From the NCBI GenBank assembly GCA_002707745.1, contig PANU01000068.1, positions 1 to 35,737 on the forward strand: 35,737 bases of DNA, in the 5' to 3' direction. Shown here piece after piece: positions 17,894-26,008 of the stretch. Within the stretch, counting starts at the first letter, position 1. Each line of letters starts with the position of its first letter. The notes under the pieces were generated by a model, which did not search any database, had not been told where the DNA came from, and saw nothing but the letters and a program-made list of their open reading frames with translations. The position numbers were made by a program, and so were the translations under genes. The DNA comes from Flavobacteriaceae bacterium. GTDB taxonomy: Bacteria; Bacteroidota; Bacteroidia; Flavobacteriales; Flavobacteriaceae.

Positions 17894-19603
17894 ATGGCGG
17901 GTATTTATGGAGTGTTTTTAAAAGATAAAGAAAAGATTAAATCTATTTCATTATCCAAAAACGCAGTTAAAGATGACATTTCAGTGCCTAATGGTATGTT
18001 GGGCCGATCTGTACTTGCAAAATTGAAGGGTCATAGGTTTCTAGAAACAAAAAACGGAATAACAATTTGTTTCGAAGGGTTAAACCTTAGCGACCAAGGA
18101 ATACAGCCTAGTACCTTTTTTGAGAATTTCGAAAAGGAAGGAATTGCGTTTGCTAAAAAACTGAAAGGTTCTTATGCTGGGTTTGTGTACGATTCTAACA
18201 ATGAAACAGTGCACGTATTTACTGATAATCTTGCTACAAAAAGTATTTTCTACTATCATGATAAAGAAGTAGGCTTTATTTTTTCTTCTGAAATGGCAGC
18301 GCTCTCTACGTTTTTGAGACAACAAAACATATCATATTCTCTTAACACAGATGCCGTTTATATGATGGCGTTGTATGGATTTTTACTGGAAGACCATACA
18401 TATGTTAATGAAATAAAATCGCTACGGTATAATTCAATACTTAGCTATTCCCTAAAAGAAAGTAATGTTGGTATTCAGAAATTTAACCAATATTGCAATA
18501 AAGACATCAAGATTGGTTATAAAGAAGCGATTGATAGAATTGATGAACTAGCAACCTCTTCCATTCAAAAAAACTGGGAATTTCTTTCCGGGCCTAAGCA
18601 CTTGTCTTTGCTAAGTGGCGGCATGGATGCCAGAACAAATGTTTTAATTGCCAAAGAATTAGGTCAAGATAATATTAGCACAATTACGTTTGGGCAATCA
18701 AACTCAAAAGATGTTAAATATGCACGAATGATTGCTGAGGGAGAAGGCTTAAATCACCACGAAAGATATCTTGATTCTCCAGACTACTTAGTTGATACTA
18801 TTTTTGAAAATTACGTAAAACCTAATGACGGTTTAATAATGTACCACAGTTCAGCACATACTTCTTCTACAGTGCGGAATTTTGACACGCAAAAGTACAA
18901 TGTCTTACATACAGGACAGATTGGAGACGCGCTATTTGGTTCCTTTTCAAAGTCTGGGTACGATTTTATTAAAAATAGAGGGAAAATTGGATATACAGGA
19001 TTTATTTCAGATAACAGCTTGTTGGATAAAATAACCGGGCTACCTTCCATATTAAAAAAATACCAGGAACTAGGTATGGAGTTATTTACCTACGAACAGC
19101 GAATTATTAACGCAACCCTAATGGGTGATCGTACTCTTAATAACACCATTGATAATATATCTCCCTTTTTTGATCAAGAACTAATTAACCTTTGCTTGTC
19201 TTTACCAAATGAATACAAAGCAAGTCAGATTATATATTTTGATTGGTTAAAAAAATATCACAAACAAGTTTTAGCATACCCTTGGGATAAAATTGACATG
19301 CTTCCAAACAATAGATTTAAAATAGTGTATGGGAAAAAGTTTAAAAAGTATTTTAATGGCGCTAAGAAGTATTTTAAACTAAGGTACGACAGCATGAATC
19401 CTTATAACAATTGGTTAACTGAAAACCCTTACATAATAGAAACTCTGGATACTATTTTAAACCAAGAGCTACAAAAAAACTTGCTGGATAAAGAAATTAA
19501 AAGGGATTTAAGAAAAATTTACGCCAACAATATTTTTGAATTTCGCAATAAATTTGCTGTTGTTACAGCGCTACTTGCCATAAAATTGCACTTCGAAGAT
19601 TAG
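17894..19603 (+). CDS. Asparagine-synthase-like amidotransferase lacking the glutaminase Cys
   Basis: A 569-residue cytoplasmic protein with asparagine synthetase B architecture: an N-terminal Ntn-hydrolase (GATase II-like) domain, residues 1-~190, and a C-terminal PP-loop synthetase domain. The protein starts MAGIYGVF where active enzymes start MCGI-G-F, so the catalytic Cys2 is Ala and glutamine hydrolysis should be impossible. The ATP PP-loop is SGGMDAR (241-247) instead of SGGxDS, and TGQIGDALFG (340-349) stands for the second, GGDELFG-like motif. Related proteins in O-antigen loci (for example WbtH of Francisella, WbpS of Pseudomonas) amidate uronic acids. With UDP-ManNAcA and UDP-GlcA made here, a uronamide is a plausible product, using free ammonia or another amine. 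Substrate and activity are inference. Confidence 0.82.
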   Translation: MAGIYGVFLKDKEKIKSISLSKNAVKDDISVPNGMLGRSVLAKLKGHRFLETKNGITICFEGLNLSDQGIQPSTFFENFEKEGIAFAKKLKGSYAGFVYDSNNETVHVFTDNLATKSIFYYHDKEVGFIFSSEMAALSTFLRQQNISYSLNTDAVYMMALYGFLLEDHTYVNEIKSLRYNSILSYSLKESNVGIQKFNQYCNKDIKIGYKEAIDRIDELATSSIQKNWEFLSGPKHLSLLSGGMDARTNVLIAKELGQDNISTITFGQSNSKDVKYARMIAEGEGLNHHERYLDSPDYLVDTIFENYVKPNDGLIMYHSSAHTSSTVRNFDTQKYNVLHTGQIGDALFGSFSKSGYDFIKNRGKIGYTGFISDNSLLDKITGLPSILKKYQELGMELFTYEQRIINATLMGDRTLNNTIDNISPFFDQELINLCLSLPNEYKASQIIYFDWLKKYHKQVLAYPWDKIDMLPNNRFKIVYGKKFKKYFNGAKKYFKLRYDSMNPYNNWLTENPYIIETLDTILNQELQKNLLDKEIKRDLRKIYANNIFEFRNKFAVVTALLAIKLHFED

Positions 19604-19613
19604 AAACTACTGA

Positions 19614-20891
19614 ATGACAATATCCAATCAAAAATTTCAAGAAATTTGGCTTATAACAAACCAATGGGTGCTGTGCGGCATATTGTTTTTCCTTCCCATT
19701 AACCTGTTTTTAAACAACCTGTTCCTTACTATTTTCTTAGCTCTTTTTGGTTTACAAACCCTTTATTTTTTTGTTATAAAAAAAAATAGACCTCCAAAAG
19801 TAAATGTTTGGTTGCTCGTTATTTTAAATATCCCAGTGCTCTTATTGTTATTTGGGATGACGTATTCTCCCGAATATGCTCAAGGATTCAAAGAACTGGG
19901 AAGGTTGTTCCCTATGATACTTATCTCATGTTATGTTCTAATACGTCCTGCTTTTTTTAAGATGGTAAAACTAAAAGCCCTGCAGGCATTAATTTTAGGA
20001 TGTGCAGTTGCTGCTTTGTTGTGTTGGGGATTAACCTTTGCCGAAATTTTACAGAATAATGAACCTCTCTCCCGCTTTTTATCTAAATACTATGCCTCCC
20101 ATCATCTGGCCGAACAAATAGACGTACACACCCCTTACCTGGCACTATTTGTAAATTTAGCACTAGGAGCCGTAGTGTACTGCCTTCATAATAAAAAAAG
20201 ATTGTTTTCTTTGTGGGTGTACCGTGTGATTTTTGCACTACTTTGTCTTTTTCTACTACATCTTATGGCACGGAATGCTATTTTTTCATTTATAGTATTT
20301 GGAACTATTTATCTGGTCGTTACTAAAAAATATATTCCACTCGCTATTTTCGGAATTGTGGTGGCAAGCCTGTTTTATTATATACAAACAACCGAAACCA
20401 ATTTTTTACGAGACAGATTTATTAAGAGTGTAAACGTGTTTGAAAACGAGACCATTTTCAGTAAAAAAGATAACCGTTTTGACAGATTAGCTACAAATTT
20501 TGAAGTCTTCAAAAAATTCCCCATCATTGGTCCGGGTACTGCCAATGAAGACCAATACCGTAAAGAAGCTTATTTTATAAACAGGGACAGCGAAGCCTAC
20601 AACGATAATTACAATGCCCACAACCAGTTTATGGAATATTTGAGCACCTACGGAATTGTAGGTGGCATCTCATTTTTAGTGCTGTTTATTACATTGTTTA
20701 AAGTGGCTATTGTGCAAAGGGATGTCTTATTATTATTCTTAATAAGCGCTTTTTTTATAGCTAACCTTTCTGAATCTATGCTGGAACGCTCCTGGGGGAT
20801 TGTTTGTTTTTTAACTATAGTGATGCTTGGTGCTGGCTCTTTTCAGTTAAAAGCAAGACCCATTTCATTAAATCCTGAAACTCATGCGTAG
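19614..20891 (+). CDS. O-antigen polymerase/ligase-like membrane protein 1
   Basis: A 425-residue polytopic inner-membrane protein with about 10-12 helices. The family mark is a large periplasmic loop in the second half: FPIIGPGTANEDQYRKEA, then AHNQFMEYLSTYGIVGG leading into the final helices. The HNxF...GI pattern is typical of the Wzy_C/O-antigen ligase superfamily (Wzy and WaaL share it), so it either polymerises repeat units or ligates the chain to an acceptor. It is the first of four such proteins here. Its last 8 bases overlap the lipoprotein gene (20884-20891), suggesting translational coupling. ATG 19614 follows the asparagine-synthase-like gene by 10 bases. Confidence 0.82.
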   Translation: MTISNQKFQEIWLITNQWVLCGILFFLPINLFLNNLFLTIFLALFGLQTLYFFVIKKNRPPKVNVWLLVILNIPVLLLLFGMTYSPEYAQGFKELGRLFPMILISCYVLIRPAFFKMVKLKALQALILGCAVAALLCWGLTFAEILQNNEPLSRFLSKYYASHHLAEQIDVHTPYLALFVNLALGAVVYCLHNKKRLFSLWVYRVIFALLCLFLLHLMARNAIFSFIVFGTIYLVVTKKYIPLAIFGIVVASLFYYIQTTETNFLRDRFIKSVNVFENETIFSKKDNRFDRLATNFEVFKKFPIIGPGTANEDQYRKEAYFINRDSEAYNDNYNAHNQFMEYLSTYGIVGGISFLVLFITLFKVAIVQRDVLLLFLISAFFIANLSESMLERSWGIVCFLTIVMLGAGSFQLKARPISLNPETHA

Positions 20892-21648
20892 CATTCTTTA
20901 TATATCCATATTTCTTTGTTGTATCGCATGTACTTCCAAAAAGAAAAAAGAAGAAATAGCCCAAAGCTTACCAGAGCGTGTTGCTTTTTTTGAACTTACA
21001 AATAACAAAGGATTAGAAGAAACAAACCTTTCTTTTTCAGAAGAAGGAGCATATTTTCAAAATAATACTTCAGCATATGGTAAGGGTGCATTACCTGAAA
21101 TTTCATCAGAAAAAGGAGTAAATGTAAGCATCTGGTTTAAAAATACTGCCGTTGACCCTATTAAGGAACGTATGCTATTTAATATTCATGATACTATCAA
21201 CAACAGAAAAAATTTAAGTTTTTGGTTGGCTGGAAATAGGATTACAGGAAATATAAACCAGTTTAGTTTATGGGCAAAAGAATACGATTATGCCAAAGGC
21301 GGCTCAAAGGAATATTATGATCTCTTTCGTCTGGAAGAAGGAAAATACTACTTTTTGTCTATAAATATTTTCAAAAACGAAGTTGAAGTATTTATCAATG
21401 GACAGTTGTATTCGAAATATGCTAACATCCCAGACACAGGGTTGCAATATCATACCGTATATTTGGGCATTCAAAAAGCAACCGATGGAACGTACCAGTA
21501 TCCTTTTGAAGGGACACTCCGTAATTTTTCAATTTTTAACCAGGCGCTCACTGCACCAGAGATTAAAAAGTTAAGTCAGGAGGCCTACGCTGTAATACAA
21601 CCCCTCAACGATGCTTTTGAATTAAGTAAATTTAACCTAGAAGAGTAA
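20884..21648 (+). CDS. LamG/concanavalin-like lipoprotein
   Basis: A 254-residue predicted lipoprotein. The N-terminus MRSILYISIFLCCIACTSKKKKEE has a lipoprotein-type signal ending at a Cys near residue 16, although the residue at -3 is itself Cys, so the lipobox is not ideal. The Ser/Lys-rich stretch after it is a usual linker for a Bacteroidota lipoprotein. The mature part has the pattern of a LamG/concanavalin-like jelly roll: SIWFKNTA early, EVFINGQLYSKY in the middle and LRNFSIFNQALTAPEI at the end, where such domains finish. These domains bind or cleave glycans, but no catalytic residues are evident, so glycan binding is the better guess. It overlaps the polymerase-like gene before it by 8 bases and the one after it by 1 (TAATG), which ties it to polysaccharide assembly. 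Confidence 0.75.
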   Translation: MRSILYISIFLCCIACTSKKKKEEIAQSLPERVAFFELTNNKGLEETNLSFSEEGAYFQNNTSAYGKGALPEISSEKGVNVSIWFKNTAVDPIKERMLFNIHDTINNRKNLSFWLAGNRITGNINQFSLWAKEYDYAKGGSKEYYDLFRLEEGKYYFLSINIFKNEVEVFINGQLYSKYANIPDTGLQYHTVYLGIQKATDGTYQYPFEGTLRNFSIFNQALTAPEIKKLSQEAYAVIQPLNDAFELSKFNLEE

Positions 21649-22862
21649 TGCTATTAAAATCCAGCATTTTTAAAAATAATTTTTACGCTATTGTATTTTT
21701 AATACTCATTAAATTTACTTTCTCTTATTTAAATGTTGAGTTGGGATGGTGGTTGCGGTATTACCAACCCAATATAAAAAGGTTCAACCCCTTGCATCTC
21801 CCACAAGGAATGCAGGAATATATCGAGTATCTGCTTATCCCCCTTATGCTTATTCATATCTTATTCAACTTAAAAAGACTGGGAGTGCTATCCGTAAGTT
21901 TTTTACTCACTTTCATCCTTTACGGGCTAAATCTTGCGACATATTTCTATAATGACGTACCTTTTTTAGATTCTTTTAGCTACTCATTAAAACTCTGCTC
22001 ACCTGTATATTTCTTTTTAGTGTTAATAATTCAGTATAGAAGAAACGAGCTTAATATTAAATTTGTTTCCAAAATATTTGTTTGGTATTTATTATTCTTA
22101 GCTTTTGTAGCACTTATGCTATTCGACCCCAGTTACAACAGAGATAAATACAGATGGCCAGTATTTTTCGCAGGACTGCACACACATAGCTATGTATTGG
22201 CATCAGTTTTTATGGCTATTGCCTTGTTTTTGAGAAAACGATATTGGTATTTATACGCGTTTATGTTTGCCTCACTTGTTTTTTTAATTATAGGCTGGAA
22301 TGTGCGCACCGCTATAGTAATGTATTTCATCTTTATAGCCGTAATGCTATACCAGTCTAATACCTTTTTTAAAGAGATGTATGCAAAGATATTAGTGGTA
22401 ACTCCCTTTTTAGTGCTGTTTATAGCCTATATTATTACGGTTGTAGATATAGATAAATTTTCTTCAGGAAGATTAACTATGTACGACGATAAAATTGAGC
22501 TTTTACAGGAATATAGTACTACCGATTTTCTTTTGGGGAGAGGTATAGGTTCCGATCTTATTACAACCAACGAATGGTGGTGGGAAGAGAAAGGCTCCCA
22601 TAACGATTTTTTAACTTACATTGTTGAAAATGGAATCCCTTTTGTAGTTCTTTTTATAGTATTGATATTCTCGCTATTATTAATGTCCAGGAAAGTATCG
22701 GTATTTAATTTGTGGATGCTGGTGGGGTATTTAATTACCTCAATGCTTAGTAACGGTCTGGCAACAAGACCGCTGGCAGCAGATATATTTTTCATTGTAT
22801 TTGTACTGGCATATGTTACCAGATTAAAAGATGAAGACGAAAAAAAACTCCTCAATGCCTAG
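21648..22862 (+). CDS. O-antigen polymerase/ligase-like membrane protein 2
   Basis: A 404-residue polytopic membrane protein, about 10-12 helices. The periplasmic loop late in the chain has TDFLLGRGIGSDL followed by EEKGSHNDFLTYIVENGIPF and then terminal helices, matching the Wzy_C superfamily layout (GxG...HNxF...GI). This makes it a candidate repeat-unit polymerase or ligase. It starts at ATG 21648, which shares its A with the lipoprotein stop (TAATG), and its 3' end overlaps the following glycosyltransferase. Tight packing suggests translational coupling along the block 19614-23928. Sequence alone cannot separate polymerase from ligase. Confidence 0.8.
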   Translation: MLLKSSIFKNNFYAIVFLILIKFTFSYLNVELGWWLRYYQPNIKRFNPLHLPQGMQEYIEYLLIPLMLIHILFNLKRLGVLSVSFLLTFILYGLNLATYFYNDVPFLDSFSYSLKLCSPVYFFLVLIIQYRRNELNIKFVSKIFVWYLLFLAFVALMLFDPSYNRDKYRWPVFFAGLHTHSYVLASVFMAIALFLRKRYWYLYAFMFASLVFLIIGWNVRTAIVMYFIFIAVMLYQSNTFFKEMYAKILVVTPFLVLFIAYIITVVDIDKFSSGRLTMYDDKIELLQEYSTTDFLLGRGIGSDLITTNEWWWEEKGSHNDFLTYIVENGIPFVVLFIVLIFSLLLMSRKVSVFNLWMLVGYLITSMLSNGLATRPLAADIFFIVFVLAYVTRLKDEDEKKLLNA

Positions 22863-23928
22863 AAATATTGCTTTTATAGGTCCTATTCCACCACCTGTGG
22901 GAGGTGTAGCCCTGGCTAATTTGCGGGTACAAGAACTTGTAAGAACACACCACCCAAAAGATGTAATCCTCACGCTAAACACTTCTAAAGGTCTTACAAA
23001 TGCCGATTTGTATAAAAAGAAAGGTATTGGAGAACTACTACATTTTATCAAAAATATCTTTCAGCTTATTAGATTTATTGCCAAAAACAGAATAGATGTA
23101 AGCAATGTATTTGTTGTACCCAATATTTCGTTTTTACGCGAAATGATTTTCATATGCATCTTAAAGCTCACGACAAAAAAACTTGTTGTTCACCTCCATG
23201 CAAAAACCGAAGGGGATTATTTTTTAAGTGGGTTTAAGCTAAAGATCTTTACTAAAGTAGTAGGGTTGGGCGATATTATATTTGTGCTTTCTGAAAAATT
23301 TCATAAGCAGTTTTATTCACAGTTTATAGATGAAAAAAAACTTATTGTATTAGAGAATTTTGTGAATTACAGAAACTTTGATACTAACATAAGTGATAAA
23401 ACCAACGATTTTTTATACGTAGGCAGGTTATCTGAAAAAAAAGGATTTTTAGATTTGGTGGAAGCTGTTATCCTCATAAAAGATGAAGTAAAAAACCTTA
23501 CCATACACGTGCTGGGAGCATATGAAAATGAGACCTTTAAGACTTTAATTGAAACTAAAATTAAAAGAAATCAACTCAATAATTTTAAGTTTTATGGAGC
23601 AAAAACAGGAGCAGAAAAATTTGAGTTTTTTAAAAAAAACTCGGTATTTGTTTTTCCTTCCTATTTTGAAAATTCGCCAATTGTCCTAAAAGAAGCCATT
23701 GCCGCCAAAATGGCAATACTTTCCAGTGACATTATAGAAAATAAAAATATTTTAGATCCTTTTTCTATAAAAGAATATTTTAAAACAAGAAATATTCAGG
23801 ATTTAGCCGAGAAAATTAAAAAACTACACAACCATAAGGAACTAGTTACGTCTTATATGAACAATGCTGAAAAAGTCACTCATTTTGGGTACGACTACGC
23901 CGGAAAAATTATTAAAAAGCACCTATAA
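22831..23928 (+). CDS. GT4-family glycosyltransferase
   Basis: A cytoplasmic, membrane-associated GT-B enzyme, 365 residues from ATG 22831 or 357 from ATG 22855; the latter begins right before NIAFIGPIPPPVGG, the N-terminal donor/acceptor glycine loop, and only minimally overlaps the upstream stop, so either is possible. GT4 marks are DFLYVGRLSEKKGFLDLV (about 193-210), the start of the C-terminal Rossmann half, and PSYFENSPIVLKEAIAA, which holds the E-x7-E motif. The substrate cannot be read from sequence; it may add rhamnose, ManNAcA, GlcA or xylose to the lipid-linked unit. It is one of only three glycosyltransferases besides the priming enzyme. The gene after it starts 7 bases downstream. 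Confidence 0.88.
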   Translation: MKTKKNSSMPRNIAFIGPIPPPVGGVALANLRVQELVRTHHPKDVILTLNTSKGLTNADLYKKKGIGELLHFIKNIFQLIRFIAKNRIDVSNVFVVPNISFLREMIFICILKLTTKKLVVHLHAKTEGDYFLSGFKLKIFTKVVGLGDIIFVLSEKFHKQFYSQFIDEKKLIVLENFVNYRNFDTNISDKTNDFLYVGRLSEKKGFLDLVEAVILIKDEVKNLTIHVLGAYENETFKTLIETKIKRNQLNNFKFYGAKTGAEKFEFFKKNSVFVFPSYFENSPIVLKEAIAAKMAILSSDIIENKNILDPFSIKEYFKTRNIQDLAEKIKKLHNHKELVTSYMNNAEKVTHFGYDYAGKIIKKHL

Positions 23929-23935
23929 TTCTAAA

Positions 23936-25111
23936 ATGAAAGTATTGGATACCATGTTAGAACGTACCAATAAGTACAGCCTTTTAGTGCTATTTTCTTT
24001 TTATATTCTTTTTGACGCATTTGCAAAAATATTTCAGCATTTAAAATTTAATACTAGCGTCCCTTTATATCTTAAAATAAGCTTACTTATACTTGTGGGA
24101 TTTTTTTATATAGCGAATAGACCAAAAGTAAAAGAAATGCTAGTTTTTGGTATACTAGTAATTTGCTTTATTGCTGGGCAAGCTTTTTTAAGCACATCAT
24201 TTACCTCAAACAGTCTTACTATACTATCCAAATTTTTATTCAGCCTGTTGTTGCTTTTTTATTTCAATAAAATAATAATCAATGCAGATGGGAGAAAAAT
24301 GCTATTTCTTTTTTTTGAATGGATTATAATTGGAAATAGCCTGTTAATTTTTCTAGGAGTTCTTTTTAAACTTGATGTTTTTGAAGCCTATCGGTTTTCA
24401 AGATTTGGTTATAATGGCTTATTTGCTACGCCTTCCATCGCAACATACGCATATACTGTTTCATTAATTTATTTTTTAATTGGATATAAATGGAGGGTGT
24501 TTAAAAACTGGAAATTTTATGTTGTATTAGCAAGTTGTTTTTTACTTGGCACGAAGGCAATATTTATTGCTGTTTTATTTGGTGGAATGTACTTACTCTT
24601 TCAAAAAAAATTTAAATACAGAAAGACACTTCTCATACTTGTTCCGATACTATTTATAATAGGCCTTTTTTATTTTTTACATCAAAATCCCATATTTAAT
24701 AAAATTCTGCAGAATGAAAGTTTTCTTTCGGCCTTGCTTTCACAAAGAGATAAGTTGTTGGTGGACAAAACAATCCCTTACATTACTGAAAACTGGTCCT
24801 TTTTAAATTATCTATGTGGCGGTGTAAGTGACTATAATCTAAGGTCACAAATGGAGTTGGTAGATATTTTCTTTTTTTGGGGAATTGCCGGAGGGTTGCT
24901 CTATCTTATTCAGTTTATAAAAGCTTTTGTTCAGTTTAAAATTTCGGCTGAAACGTTATTTTTCATTATTACGATGACACTTATTATACTGCTGTCTGGA
25001 AACTTTTTTGTGTATGTTATTAACACATTGTTTCTGCTTATTTTAAGAGAAAAAATGATAGCCCTAAAACTAAAAAAACAAAACACGTATAAAGGAACTC
25101 CTAAAGTATAA
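23936..25111 (+). CDS. O-antigen polymerase/ligase-like membrane protein 3
   Basis: A 391-residue hydrophobic protein, about 10-12 helices. The start is ATG 23936, 7 bases after the glycosyltransferase stop; a longer reading from 23864 lies inside that gene and adds a non-hydrophobic tail, so it is rejected. The overall layout resembles O-antigen ligase/polymerase proteins: paired helices with KWRVFKNWKFYVV, then a long soluble loop (QNESFLSALLSQRDKLLVDK ... SWFLNYL-like stretch ... SDYNLRSQMELVDIFFFWG) before the last helices. It lacks the clear HNxF motif of the other three; MELVDIFFFWGI takes the same place. This is the most divergent of the four, and its assignment is by topology and neighbours. 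It could also be an unrelated integral membrane protein of the locus. Confidence 0.65.
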   Translation: MKVLDTMLERTNKYSLLVLFSFYILFDAFAKIFQHLKFNTSVPLYLKISLLILVGFFYIANRPKVKEMLVFGILVICFIAGQAFLSTSFTSNSLTILSKFLFSLLLLFYFNKIIINADGRKMLFLFFEWIIIGNSLLIFLGVLFKLDVFEAYRFSRFGYNGLFATPSIATYAYTVSLIYFLIGYKWRVFKNWKFYVVLASCFLLGTKAIFIAVLFGGMYLLFQKKFKYRKTLLILVPILFIIGLFYFLHQNPIFNKILQNESFLSALLSQRDKLLVDKTIPYITENWSFLNYLCGGVSDYNLRSQMELVDIFFFWGIAGGLLYLIQFIKAFVQFKISAETLFFIITMTLIILLSGNFFVYVINTLFLLILREKMIALKLKKQNTYKGTPKV

Positions 25112-25165
25112 AAAGCTTCTTCAAATTCTACTACCTTTACCCCCAAGAATTAAACAACACCTTAA

Positions 25166-25915
25166 TTGGAAGCTATCCCAAAAATAAACATCCTAAACAC
25201 TACCATCCACAACCTTTCCATGACGGAAACATTAGCGTTGGTATCCAAAGCTATATCGCAAAAAAAACAACTCCACCACGTAGTTGTAAATGCAGGCAAA
25301 ATTGTAGCCATGCAAAAGGATGAAGCCCTGCGAAAAAGTGTAAACGAAAGCGACATCATTAACGCAGACGGCCAGGCGGTAGTATGGGCAGCTAAAATAC
25401 TGGCAAAGCCCTTAAAAGAACGTGTTGCTGGAATTGATCTAATGGAGAATCTGGTGGAAATGGCACACCAACAAAATCATAAAATATTTTTACTGGGAGC
25501 CAAAGAAGAAGTGGTTCAAAAAGTTTCAGAAATTTATCAGGACACCTACAGTACCAATCTTATCGCTGGCTATCGCAATGGGTATTTTACCCGGGAGGAC
25601 GAACCCCAAATTGCGCAGCAAATAGCCAATAGTGGTGCTCAAATGCTCTTTGTAGCCATCACCTCCCCCATCAAAGAAAATTTCCTCTACAACCACCGCA
25701 ACATTCTTAAAGATGTTCCTTTTGTCATGGGTGTGGGCGGTAGTTTTGACGTAGTCTCAGGCCTCACAAAACGTGCCCCCATCTGGATGCAAAACACAGG
25801 CCTGGAATGGTTTTACCGTTTCCTCCAGGAACCCAAACGTATGTGGAAACGTTATCTCGTTGGCAATAGCACCTTTATTTGGTTGGTGCTTAAGGAGAAA
25901 TTTAAAAAGAGTTAA
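25166..25915 (+). CDS. WecG/TagA/CpsF-family glycosyltransferase
   Basis: A 249-residue cytoplasmic GT26-family enzyme. Family signatures are VVVNAGKIVAMQ, NADGQAVVWAAK (66-77, the Asp-Gly active-site region), RVAGIDLMENL (86-96), FLLGAKEEVV and the C-terminal LEWFYRFLQEPKRMWKRYL, the tail typical of these proteins. WecG adds ManNAcA from UDP-ManNAcA to lipid-linked GlcNAc in enterobacterial common antigen, and TagA adds ManNAc in wall teichoic acid. With wecB and wecC in the same locus, transfer of ManNAcA is the best guess; it is not named wecG because other family members use other donors. The start is TTG 25166, since an ATG (at the NLSMTE Met) would remove conserved N-terminus. A near -7 element (TACCTTTA, 25132-25139) lies 27 bases upstream. 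Confidence 0.9.
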   Translation: MEAIPKINILNTTIHNLSMTETLALVSKAISQKKQLHHVVVNAGKIVAMQKDEALRKSVNESDIINADGQAVVWAAKILAKPLKERVAGIDLMENLVEMAHQQNHKIFLLGAKEEVVQKVSEIYQDTYSTNLIAGYRNGYFTREDEPQIAQQIANSGAQMLFVAITSPIKENFLYNHRNILKDVPFVMGVGGSFDVVSGLTKRAPIWMQNTGLEWFYRFLQEPKRMWKRYLVGNSTFIWLVLKEKFKKS

Positions 25916-26008
25916 TCCCATAATTCAGCAATCTACAATCGTATATCAAAAATCATCAATCCTTTTTGTTATCTTTCAACTCTCAATAAAAACCCGCAGT
26001 TTTAAGTT

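Noticed and set aside
23864-23935. Longer N-terminus for the third polymerase-like protein
   Set aside because: It overlaps the glycosyltransferase gene and adds a polar lead before the first helix.
25132-25139. TACCTTTA before the WecG-like gene as a -7 promoter element
   Set aside because: Same single mismatch and no -33 box.
25970-25977. TATCTTTC before the fourth polymerase-like gene as a -7 promoter element
   Set aside because: Last base mismatched and no spaced -33 TTG.
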